DNA of 43,169 nucleotides. Source: Gammaproteobacteria bacterium. Its GTDB lineage: Bacteria; Pseudomonadota; Gammaproteobacteria; PIWD01. The notes beneath the pieces are model-generated. The model was not told the origin of the DNA. It saw nothing but the letters and a program-made list of their open reading frames with translations, and did not search any database. Below are positions 32,739 to 40,751 of this stretch, piece by piece. Positions within the stretch are counted from its first letter, which is position 1, and each line of letters opens with the position of its first letter. A program made the translations under genes and the position numbers. The stretch is from NCBI GenBank assembly GCA_003354005.1, contig PIWD01000010.1, forward strand, positions 1 to 43,169, given 5' to 3'.

Positions 32739-33905
32739 ATGACGAGAAAATCAAAAAGCAAGGGCACTAAAAATCTTAGGTCGGATTATTTGATACCAAA
32801 CGAGCCGATGCGGTTTAGTTTGCCAGATTTTGAACGATTATTGAGTTTTTGCCAAGAAGCTGGTTCTTCTGATATATCCATCCAAACCAACGAAGTGATC
32901 ATGGCTGAGATCTATGGAAAACTTGTTCCGATTACGAGACGTCCGATTACAAATACAGAAGTTGGGGATCTGTTGAATAAAATTTATGGGCCGAATGGCA
33001 CAACACAAATTCTTACTGGTAACGATGTTGATACCTATTATGAATTTAAGCCTAATCGCTTTGATCGTCATCGTTTCCGTGTGAATGGCACAGGTTGCCA
33101 AGTTGAAGGGCATGACGGCATACAACTGACGCTACGAACCATACCAACAACTCCGCCGTTGTTGGAAACAATGGAACTTCCCCAAGTAGTTCTTGATGCA
33201 CTAACACCTGACGAGGGTACTGTTTATGTCACTGGTGCGACAGGCTCAGGAAAATCTACCCTGCTTGCCTCAATTATTCGGAAAATAGCAGAAGACCCTG
33301 ATAGCAATCGTAAAATACTCACCTATGAAGCACCGATTGAATTTGTCTATGACGTGATTAAAACACCTTCTTCACTGATCAGCCAGTCTGAAATTCCACG
33401 CCATCTACCAAGTTTTGCTGCTGGCGTACGCAATGCCTTACGTCGCAAGCCCAGGCTTATTTTAGTGGGAGAGTCGCGTGACGAAGAAACAATTGTCGCA
33501 ACGATAGAAGCGTGTCTTACAGGACACCCTGTTTATACAACCTTGCATAGCAATGGTGTTGCCCAAACGATTCGGCGTTTAGTCAATAGCTTTCCCAAAG
33601 AAGAACAGGACGCACGCACGATTGATATTATTGAAACCATGCGCCTTATTATTTGGCAAAAACTTGTGCCTGCTGTTGATGGTAAACTCGTTGCATTACG
33701 TGAATATCTCATATTTGATGAAGTGATTCGTGATAAACTACTTGCAGTTGGGGTCACAAAAGTCACGGAAAAGACGCGACAACTATTAGAATCTTATGGG
33801 CAACCGATGATCATTGATGCCCAAGAGAAATACAAAGATGGAATAATCAGTAAGCGTGAATTTCATTTAATTGAGATGTTAGGCAAAGTAGATCATTCAA
33901 GATAA
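32739..33905 (+). CDS. dotB: Dot/Icm secretion ATPase DotB
   Basis: DotB is a PilT-like hexameric ATPase that docks on DotO and powers IVB export. The 388-residue product has a PAS-like N-domain (about 25-145), then Walker A 'GATGSGKST' (about 166-174), an Asp box ('LTYEAPIEFVYD'), Walker B 'LILVGESRDEETI' and a His box 'GHPVYTTLHSNGVAQTIRRLV', in normal order. Legionella DotB is 377 residues. It ends the dotDCB unit. Beyond its stop an AGGTCAA...TTGACCT inverted repeat with a 24-base loop precedes glmU. Confidence 0.95.
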   Translation: MTRKSKSKGTKNLRSDYLIPNEPMRFSLPDFERLLSFCQEAGSSDISIQTNEVIMAEIYGKLVPITRRPITNTEVGDLLNKIYGPNGTTQILTGNDVDTYYEFKPNRFDRHRFRVNGTGCQVEGHDGIQLTLRTIPTTPPLLETMELPQVVLDALTPDEGTVYVTGATGSGKSTLLASIIRKIAEDPDSNRKILTYEAPIEFVYDVIKTPSSLISQSEIPRHLPSFAAGVRNALRRKPRLILVGESRDEETIVATIEACLTGHPVYTTLHSNGVAQTIRRLVNSFPKEEQDARTIDIIETMRLIIWQKLVPAVDGKLVALREYLIFDEVIRDKLLAVGVTKVTEKTRQLLESYGQPMIIDAQEKYKDGIISKREFHLIEMLGKVDHSR

Positions 33906-33973
33906 TTCGTCTGTATAGGTCAAAATGGATAAAAAAGTACATTAGGATTGACCTGATTTTAGAAGGGCATACA

Positions 33974-35380
33974 TTGTCAATGAAACTTGATGTTATCCTG
34001 TTAGCAGCAGGGAAAAGTAGTCGCATGGGTTCTTCTTACCCAAAAGTGCTGTACCCCATCGCAGGTGTTCCAATTTTGCAGAGGATTATAGATACAGTAA
34101 AGAAGATGGCTTCAGCTCATATTTACCTCGTTCATCATGCACAGCAACGTGAGTTATTTGAAAATACACTCACAACTGATAGCCAACTGACATGGGTCAT
34201 CCAAAAAGAAGCATTGGGCACGGCCGATGCGGTTAAACAAGTACTTCCTTTACTCGACAAGCAAAATAAAGTGCTTGTTTTGTGTGGTGATGTGCCCCTT
34301 ATTCGCCTTAAAAGCTTAGAACAGATGTTGCGCATAGATGCGACACTTGTTTTATTGACCGCTATCGTTTCAAATCCTGAGTCACTCGGTCGTATTGTAC
34401 GTGATCAAGCGGAGAAGGTACTTAAGATAGTTGAACAACGTGATGCAAGTGCTCAATACCGAACAATCAAGGAAATATTCAGTGGCATTTTACTGACAGA
34501 TGCAGCCACACTGCAGCAGTGGTTGCCAAAAATCACCTCTGACAATGCACAAAAAGAATATTACTTGACCGATTTAGTTAATTTAATTGTGGCGCGAGAT
34601 AAAAAACAGATTATAAAAACAGTCGTGGTGAGCTGTGCCCAAGAAGTATCAGGTATTAATAATTTAGTGGATCTCACGGCTTTAGAGCGTTACTGCCAAT
34701 TGGAGCAAGCCCACAAGCTGTTGAAAAAGGGCGTATGGATTGTTGACCCCCAACGTTTTGACTTAAGAGGCACATTAACCGTTGGGAGTGGTGTTAAAAT
34801 TGGTGTAAATGTCATTATTGAAGGTGAGGTTAGACTGGGCAATAATGTTACCATTGCATCAAATGTCGTATTACGCGACCTCACGGTTAGTGATGATGTC
34901 CATATTAAAGAGAACTGTGTGCTTGAAGACGCGACAATTGGGGAGGGTAGCACAATTGGCCCATTTGTGCATATTCGACCTGGTGTAAAAATACGGCAGA
35001 ATGTAAAAATTGGTAACTTTGTTGAACTTAAAAATACTCACATTAATGATGATAGCAAAATTCCACACCTAAGTTATATTGGTGATGCACATATCGGTTC
35101 TTCTGTCAATATCGGTGCTGGTTGTATAACCTGCAACTTCGATGGTAAACAAAAACACACAACCCATATTGAAGATGGTTCTTTTGTTGGTTCAAACGTA
35201 ACTTTAATTGCCCCTCTTTCAGTTGGTGAAGCCTCCACAATTGGCGCAGGGAGTGTTATTAGCAAAAATACACCAGCATTTCACTTAAGTGTATCTCGCA
35301 CCAAGCAACGGTCTATTCGGCATTGGCATCAGCTTCATGCTAAAAAAGATAGTGATGTGGCGGGGACTGATGCGTCATGA
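33974..35380 (+). CDS. glmU: Bifunctional UDP-GlcNAc pyrophosphorylase / GlcN-1-P acetyltransferase
   Basis: GlmU makes UDP-GlcNAc for peptidoglycan and LPS. The 468-residue product has the N-terminal uridylyltransferase ('VILLAAGKSSRMGSSYPKVLYPI', 'IQKEALGTADAV', 'LVLCGDVPLI'). A left-handed beta-helix acetyltransferase follows, with hexapeptide repeats ('IGVNVIIEGEVRLGNNVTIASNVVL', 'IGPFVHIRPGV', 'KIGNFVELKNT', 'HLSYIGDAHIGSSVNIGAGCITCNFDG'). AGAAGGG lies six bases before TTG 33974; ATG 33980, two codons on, is also possible. Coupled by 15 bases to the permease gene. Confidence 0.94.
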   Translation: MSMKLDVILLAAGKSSRMGSSYPKVLYPIAGVPILQRIIDTVKKMASAHIYLVHHAQQRELFENTLTTDSQLTWVIQKEALGTADAVKQVLPLLDKQNKVLVLCGDVPLIRLKSLEQMLRIDATLVLLTAIVSNPESLGRIVRDQAEKVLKIVEQRDASAQYRTIKEIFSGILLTDAATLQQWLPKITSDNAQKEYYLTDLVNLIVARDKKQIIKTVVVSCAQEVSGINNLVDLTALERYCQLEQAHKLLKKGVWIVDPQRFDLRGTLTVGSGVKIGVNVIIEGEVRLGNNVTIASNVVLRDLTVSDDVHIKENCVLEDATIGEGSTIGPFVHIRPGVKIRQNVKIGNFVELKNTHINDDSKIPHLSYIGDAHIGSSVNIGAGCITCNFDGKQKHTTHIEDGSFVGSNVTLIAPLSVGEASTIGAGSVISKNTPAFHLSVSRTKQRSIRHWHQLHAKKDSDVAGTDAS

Positions 35381-35395
35381 GTTGCGGAGTATAAC

Positions 35396-36796
35396 ATGAG
35401 AATAAAGGGTCTGTTTCATTACCGAGGCAGTCGACCGCTTGGTGTAGTATCGCTAGTCATGTTCAATGTTGTTGCTGTTGATAGCCTCCGGAGTCTGCCG
35501 TTTGCAGCAAAATTTGGCTTCTCCTTAGTCTTCTATTATCTTGTGGCACTGCTTGTCTTTCTATTACCTGTTGCGTGGGTGTCAGCTGAATTAGCAACAA
35601 CTTGGCCGAGTAAAGGAGGTATCTACGTGTGGGTTAGAGAAGCCTTTGGCGGAAAATGGGGAATGATTATTATTTGGCTGCAATGGATTTACAATGTGGT
35701 GTGGTATCCAACTATATTATCCTTTATTGTAACGGCACTGGTTTACCTGATTGATCCACAACTAACCCACAACCGCTACTTCATGCTGGGATCAGTTTTG
35801 GCATGTTTTTGGGGGATTACCGCCATCAACCTGCTAGGCATACGTGTTTCCAGCCTTATTAGCCTACTTGGTGCGATTGTTGGCACCTTGCTTCCGATGT
35901 TACTTATTATTGTTTTAGGAATTATATGGTCATTACAAGGACACACTCTAGCTATTCGTTTTGATGTGCAAGATTTTTTTCCATCATGGGAAGGCATCCG
36001 TCAGCTTGTATTCTTTACAGTGATACTATTTGGTTTAGCTGGCATTGAATTATCAGCCGTACATGCCGAAGAAGTCAACAAACCAGCCTATGCCTACCCG
36101 CGCGCAATCTTGTACTCCTCCCTGATTATCATCCTAACCTTAATTGGATCATCACTTGTCATCGCAATGGTTGTGCCAGTCCATAAACTTGATATTATTG
36201 CAGGTGTTGAACAAGCACTACAGATATTTTTTAGTTACTACCGTCCAGCCTGGTTAGGAAATGTAGTTATCATGATGATCGTAATCGGAGGCATGAGCTG
36301 TGTATCAACTTGGGTTATTGGGCCAACCAAAGGGTTGCTCGCTGCTGCACAAGATGGCAACCTACCAAAGCTACTCACAGGCGTTAACCGAAAAGGAGTG
36401 CCTGCCAATATTTTGTGTATGCAAGCCCTCTTGTTTACAGGACTTAGTAGCTTATTTGTGTTATTGCCGACGGTAAGCAATGCCTACTGGGTCTTAACTG
36501 CCATTACAGCACAACTTGCCATGCTCGTTTACGTCATCATGTTTGTTGCTGCTTGGCACTTGCGCACAAAATACCCAAATATCACCCGTCCTTACCGAAT
36601 TCCTGGTCCTAATTGGTGCATAAGAGTTATTTGTTCCATTGGTATTATAGCTTGTAGCGTCACTATTCTATTGGGATTTATCCCGCCATCCAACATGAAA
36701 TGGGTCAGTACAGCTTGGTATGAAGTCATATTGTTTGTAGGAACAGCCTCACTAATTACCTTGCCATTTTTTCTTAGCCTGAATTACAAAAAATGA
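35396..36796 (+). CDS. APC-superfamily amino-acid permease/antiporter
   Basis: The 466-residue inner-membrane protein has about 12 helices. The opening 'RPLGVVSLVMFNVVAVDSLRSLPFAAKFG', the 'ATTWPSKGGIYVWVREAFGGKWGM' loop and 'GIELSAVHAEEVNKPAYAYPRAILYSS' are typical of GadC/YjeM-like amino acid antiporters, which are expanded in Legionellales. Substrate cannot be set. The last codons (NYKK-stop) lie inside hairpin repeat D, so the C-terminus may have been trimmed or replaced by that repeat. Confidence 0.88.
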   Translation: MRIKGLFHYRGSRPLGVVSLVMFNVVAVDSLRSLPFAAKFGFSLVFYYLVALLVFLLPVAWVSAELATTWPSKGGIYVWVREAFGGKWGMIIIWLQWIYNVVWYPTILSFIVTALVYLIDPQLTHNRYFMLGSVLACFWGITAINLLGIRVSSLISLLGAIVGTLLPMLLIIVLGIIWSLQGHTLAIRFDVQDFFPSWEGIRQLVFFTVILFGLAGIELSAVHAEEVNKPAYAYPRAILYSSLIIILTLIGSSLVIAMVVPVHKLDIIAGVEQALQIFFSYYRPAWLGNVVIMMIVIGGMSCVSTWVIGPTKGLLAAAQDGNLPKLLTGVNRKGVPANILCMQALLFTGLSSLFVLLPTVSNAYWVLTAITAQLAMLVYVIMFVAAWHLRTKYPNITRPYRIPGPNWCIRVICSIGIIACSVTILLGFIPPSNMKWVSTAWYEVILFVGTASLITLPFFLSLNYKK

Positions 36797-36832
36797 GTGT
36801 CAAGCCCCTATCTTCAGATATGGGGATATCAG
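36784..36832 (-). repeat. Hairpin repeat copy D over the permease stop codon
   Basis: Read on the minus strand: CTGATATCCCCATATCT-GA-AGATAGGGGCTTGACACTCATTTTTTGTAA. It contains the permease stop at 36794-36796. Outer arms TGTCAA (36799-36804) and TTGACA (36833-36838) extend the inverted repeat. It may serve as terminator for glmU-permease. Confidence 0.6.
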
Positions 36833-36924
36833 TTGACAACACCTACCTTTGTTATTTACGATGATCAATCGATGGTTGTACGTTAGCTGTACATATATTA
36901 ATGGATGTTAAAGGAAATTTATAG

Positions 36925-37986
36925 ATGATGCGTAAATGGAAAGAGAATGCTGGAGGGATCGGCGTGGCAGCGGGCTTTGTTTCCGTTCTTCTGGTGGTTA
37001 GTGCATTTTTTGTGAAGACGGGCGCAGCTTATTCCATTGGTGTAACAGGTGCCGTAATTTTTCTGTTTCTATGTGTTCCCTCTGTGTATTTCTATTATAA
37101 AAGGCACGATTTTGCAAGCTATGTGCCTGCTGAATCCCCTCCCCTAGATGAGAAAGCCAACTATGCCGACGTTTTTAGTTGTGAACAGCCTTCTGAATAT
37201 GTTGTTCAATGTAATATAGACAAGGACAGATGTTACTATGCAATCTGGAAAACTAACATGAAGATTGAAAGGCCGTTATCTGAACTATACTTTGATTTGG
37301 GGATAACCAACAACGGAAAGATAATCGCAGAAATCTGCCAAGCATGCGAAGAAAAAAGATCTATAACAGACGGACAAGTCAAGTATATGGTCAACTATAT
37401 GAAACTCCAGGACACTATAGATGCTGTTGAAAAGAAGGTGGAAGTTCTTAAGGAAGAGGTAGTAGCGTGCCAGAGAAAAGCGGATAAAGACCGTCGTAAA
37501 ATATGGGGTGAGAGTCAGTCATTGGATAAGGAGTTAACAAAATTCTTGAGTGATCGTATTGGGACTATAGACAAGAAGTATCGTGACATTCGTAGTGAGA
37601 TGACTAATAAGGGGATAAGTACATCTTCAACAAAATATCAGAAAACCTTCCAGGAACAGCGTAATGAGAGCAGGAAGGTATATGATCAAAGAGATGCTAG
37701 GAAGCGCGATACCATCCAAAAGGAAGGACACAAGTACCGGGAGCTGACAGATAAAGTTGGGAAAAAATTTGAGGAATTTATGAAGAAAACGAAAGAATTA
37801 CGGAATGAGGTACGTTCTATTATTACAAATAATGCGGAACACCTGCATCTGTTGAGTAATACCCAGCCCTTGAGAACTAATCTGAAGAAGTACGACGATG
37901 ATCCAATGCACAGTTCATCCTCTGACTCAAAGAACGGAGAAACAACAGCCTTGCTGGAACAGTCATTATCTATCAAGCCATGTTAA
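36925..37986 (+). CDS. Unknown protein: N-terminal membrane hairpin plus long coiled coil
   Basis: No family is recognised. The 353-residue product has two membrane helices at about 11-30 ('IGVAAGFVSVLLVVSAFFV') and 34-55. A 60-residue soluble segment with several Cys follows ('VFSCEQPSEYVVQCNIDKDRCYYAIW'), then a long charged coiled coil (about 150-320, Lys/Glu/Arg-rich), then a Ser/Asp tail ('DDDPMHSSSSDSKNGETTALLEQS'). It is 37 bases upstream of the GTPase-U-box gene on the same strand, so the two are probably cotranscribed. AAAGGA precedes ATG 36925 by 11 bases. As an effector it would sit in a host membrane and expose the coiled coil; that is inference. Confidence 0.6.
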   Translation: MMRKWKENAGGIGVAAGFVSVLLVVSAFFVKTGAAYSIGVTGAVIFLFLCVPSVYFYYKRHDFASYVPAESPPLDEKANYADVFSCEQPSEYVVQCNIDKDRCYYAIWKTNMKIERPLSELYFDLGITNNGKIIAEICQACEEKRSITDGQVKYMVNYMKLQDTIDAVEKKVEVLKEEVVACQRKADKDRRKIWGESQSLDKELTKFLSDRIGTIDKKYRDIRSEMTNKGISTSSTKYQKTFQEQRNESRKVYDQRDARKRDTIQKEGHKYRELTDKVGKKFEEFMKKTKELRNEVRSIITNNAEHLHLLSNTQPLRTNLKKYDDDPMHSSSSDSKNGETTALLEQSLSIKPC

Positions 37987-38023
37987 TTACCAACCTATTA
38001 GTCTACATATTAAGGAGAATACC

Positions 38024-40510
38024 ATGATGAACTTATTGAGTGAACCCAGGGTCGATCAGCATAACTACAATAATGTTGTTGAGAATAAATCCTTTTCTGA
38101 AGGAGTCCTCCATGGGGAGGGTAACTATGATCTCAAAGTGATATCGGATCTACTGTCCAAGGGATTGAAAGAAGTTAAAAAAGTACAAGGGCAACGCCTA
38201 GTGCTGATGCTGGGTAATTCTGGGGCTGGTAAAAGCACGCTCATCAATCATTGCATCGGTATTCCGTTGCGTTTAGCAAGGAAAGATGGTGATGTCGTTG
38301 TCATACCAAAACAATCAGATGCTACTTATGATGCTGGAAAAATGGCTAAAATTGGACATAAGGCAACAGGGGAGACACTTATTCCCAAGGTGTACCCTGG
38401 TGGAGATGGTTTTGTATTTTGTGATTTGCCTGGTTTTTTTGATAATCGCTCGGAAGAATCTAGAATATGCGCCTCTTACTTAACGGAAGCCCTAATTAAG
38501 GGAAGTGCTGAGGTCTTAATTATCGTAGTGATCGCTAAGGATGAATTTAAAACAATGCGAGGGAGTGCTTTTATCCAACTTAGCGAGACCCTGAGCAAAC
38601 TTTTTAAAAATATTCAAAATATGGCTGGCAGCATTTTGTTTGTCATGAGTAAGACAGATCAGTCAGGGGTATTTTCTTTTGAAGAAGGAGATATCACGAA
38701 GCTAATTGGCAAGCAGTGGAAAGCACTTGAGTTGAAATTATCTGTATTTCGTAAGCAATACCGCGAAGGCCATAACATGAGTGAGCAACGAAAGCGGAAT
38801 TTCGAGGATAACCAAAAAATATTTCAAATCGTGGATGTGATGTATCGCAGTATATTCCGAACCTACACTGGTTCTTTAGAAAATACAGACGGCAAGGATC
38901 GAATCATAGGCTATCTTAATCAGCTAGAATATACCTCAAAGGAGAGTTTTGCTTTTGATCGTTATGATAAAGATCGGAAGCATTTTGATGAATTGGTGGA
39001 AAAAATGAGCCTGGAGGGTCACAGTATATTGAATGAACTCAAGCACTTAGTTTCAATGATAAAGGCACATAAAGAATTTGAAGATGCTAACTGTAAGGCA
39101 CTCGAGACTTGGAGCGAAGCAATAGAAGCTAATCATAAAGGTGGAAATGATGCTATCAGCCGAGTCATCACTAAAGCAGAATCAGAACAAGCGGGTTTAA
39201 AGAGACGGGAAGAGGATTTGAAAAATCAAAAAGATGTGCTAGTTGCCGAACAAAAAGAGCTAGATAGTAAAATTGCCACTCTAGGGAATGGCTCAAAAAA
39301 GGAGGCTGGGCATCATATTTATGAGGAACGCCACAAATTTGGGTTTTGGGGATGGACATCCACAATCTTAGAATATACAGGGCTTCCTTATAAAGAAATC
39401 CAGGTTGTAAAAAAAACGGATAATGAACAGCCTATTCCATCATCGCAGCTCGATGAGCTGAAGAATGAAAATGAGGAAGGGGTATATAGAGTAAGGTATG
39501 AGTCAGAATTTTTTAAGCCTGGTGATGCACAATTGCTGATAACCTACGATCGCAAGGTATATTACAAGGATCAGATCGATACGTTAAATCGTGAACTCAA
39601 ATGCTCTAATACGATGTTTGATCATATCGGTGATCTTATCACAGGTAATTCTGAAACCATTAAAAAAAGCAAGGATTTGATAAAAGACCATAAAAATAAG
39701 AGTAAAAATTTTATGAAATCGCTTGCATCCGAAAAGGCGCGACTGACAGGTGAGATAAAGAAATCTGAGCAATTTATTTGTGAGTTAAAAGCGCGTAAGA
39801 AAAAAGTGGAGCAACATTTGTCACGTAACAAGATTTTATTCAATATTCTAAAAAATCTCAATAGTATGCTTTCCTTTAAATCTAATATCGTACAGGACTT
39901 CTTCAGGGAATTTTCTGAATGCCCTCAATCAAATGATGAATTTCTTGTAGCTCCAGAGGGTGTAGACGGGAGAGCATATGAGGATCCTATTTCTCTTGAA
40001 ATAATGACGAATCCTGTTACAGCACCATGTGGGCATAGCTTTGACAAAGCAAGTATTCTTTCTTATCTTGAGAACTCTGAAAATGAGGAATGCTGTGCTG
40101 TTTGTAGTGTTCCGCTTACTGCGGAACAATTGGTGCCCAATCTTTACATGAGGAGGCAAATTGATGTATTTAGAAGAAAAATTACTAAGAACACTAGTGT
40201 GTTCTCATTTATTGATAATTCCCCAATAAGCGTGCTGAGAGCTCAACTGGAAGAATGTGAACTGCAACGCTCAGACCTTAATAAATCCTTACACAAATGC
40301 AAGGTTTATATTTCTCTTCTCAAAGAAAAAATCGAAAAGCTTGATATGGCTGAGTGTAACGACCAAGCAGATGTTGAAGAGCAAAAGAACACTTTTTGTA
40401 CATCAAAAAGCTCCACAAAGATCGGATTTTTTGCTACTGCTGATGTTTCTCAGGATGTTGAAGAAGATTCTTCTAATAAGAATAGTAATAATATGCTAGA
40501 TGTTGATTAG
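38024..40510 (+). CDS. GTPase - coiled-coil - U-box fusion protein (predicted E3 ligase effector)
   Basis: The 828-residue product starts at ATG 38024, preceded by TAAGGAGAATACC. Domains in order: a G domain with G1 'GNSGAGKST' (64-72), G3 'DLPGFFDNRSEESR' (134-147) and G4 'MSKTD' (208-212), resembling AIG1/IRG-like or MMR_HSR1 large GTPases. A helical region and long coiled coils follow (about 325-640). A U-box comes at about 651-715 ('YEDPISLEIMTNPVTAPCGHSFDKASILSYLENSENEECCAVCSVPLTAEQLVPNLYMRRQI'), with the hydrophobic and Pro positions needed to bind an E2. Last is a short coiled coil and an acidic tail ('DVEEDSSNK'). U-boxes are eukaryotic; bacterial examples (Legionella LubX, GobX) are Dot/Icm effectors with no GTPase. 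Ligase and export roles are inferred. Confidence 0.75.
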   Translation: MMNLLSEPRVDQHNYNNVVENKSFSEGVLHGEGNYDLKVISDLLSKGLKEVKKVQGQRLVLMLGNSGAGKSTLINHCIGIPLRLARKDGDVVVIPKQSDATYDAGKMAKIGHKATGETLIPKVYPGGDGFVFCDLPGFFDNRSEESRICASYLTEALIKGSAEVLIIVVIAKDEFKTMRGSAFIQLSETLSKLFKNIQNMAGSILFVMSKTDQSGVFSFEEGDITKLIGKQWKALELKLSVFRKQYREGHNMSEQRKRNFEDNQKIFQIVDVMYRSIFRTYTGSLENTDGKDRIIGYLNQLEYTSKESFAFDRYDKDRKHFDELVEKMSLEGHSILNELKHLVSMIKAHKEFEDANCKALETWSEAIEANHKGGNDAISRVITKAESEQAGLKRREEDLKNQKDVLVAEQKELDSKIATLGNGSKKEAGHHIYEERHKFGFWGWTSTILEYTGLPYKEIQVVKKTDNEQPIPSSQLDELKNENEEGVYRVRYESEFFKPGDAQLLITYDRKVYYKDQIDTLNRELKCSNTMFDHIGDLITGNSETIKKSKDLIKDHKNKSKNFMKSLASEKARLTGEIKKSEQFICELKARKKKVEQHLSRNKILFNILKNLNSMLSFKSNIVQDFFREFSECPQSNDEFLVAPEGVDGRAYEDPISLEIMTNPVTAPCGHSFDKASILSYLENSENEECCAVCSVPLTAEQLVPNLYMRRQIDVFRRKITKNTSVFSFIDNSPISVLRAQLEECELQRSDLNKSLHKCKVYISLLKEKIEKLDMAECNDQADVEEQKNTFCTSKSSTKIGFFATADVSQDVEEDSSNKNSNNMLDVD

Positions 40511-40539
40511 GTCAAGCAGTTGAAAAAACAAGGCTCTCG

Positions 40540-40700
40540 CCCAGTGTGGCGGTGCTGTCAACTTAGACTTTGAGGACGGCCTGTGTTTCTTGCTATGCCA
40601 CCTACTCCAAAATAGCATTGATATTATAGCCTTGATCAGCAAGCAGGTATGAGGCATAAAATTGTTGTAGGTATGCTTGATTTTTTTAAATACTTTGATT
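40540..40700 (-). pseudogene. IS5-like transposase remnant
   Basis: On the minus strand, about 40660 to 40610, one frame reads 'SYLLADQGYNINAILE' then a stop, followed by further broken pieces ('QETQAVLKV'). 'LLADKGYD..A.' is the characteristic DDE-region sequence of IS5/IS4-type transposases. Less than a tenth of a transposase remains and several stops interrupt it. It separates the U-box gene from cydAB. Confidence 0.5.
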
Positions 40701-40705
40701 AACAT
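40677..40705 (+). promoter_or_regulatory. Candidate cydAB promoter
   Basis: TTGATT (40677-40682) and TAACAT (40700-40705) are 17 bases apart, 46 bases before the cydA ATG. The spacing is ideal but the boxes are two and two off consensus. No clear ArcA or FNR site was seen. Confidence 0.4.
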
Positions 40706-40751
40706 AGGCTGACTACGGCAGTACCTGTTTTTAAATTAGGAGAAAAAGTAC

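Noticed and set aside
37898..38023. Upstream extension of the U-box protein to 37898
   Set aside because: It would overlap the preceding gene out of frame; the strong AGGAG site before ATG 38024 and the 37-bp gap support the shorter start.
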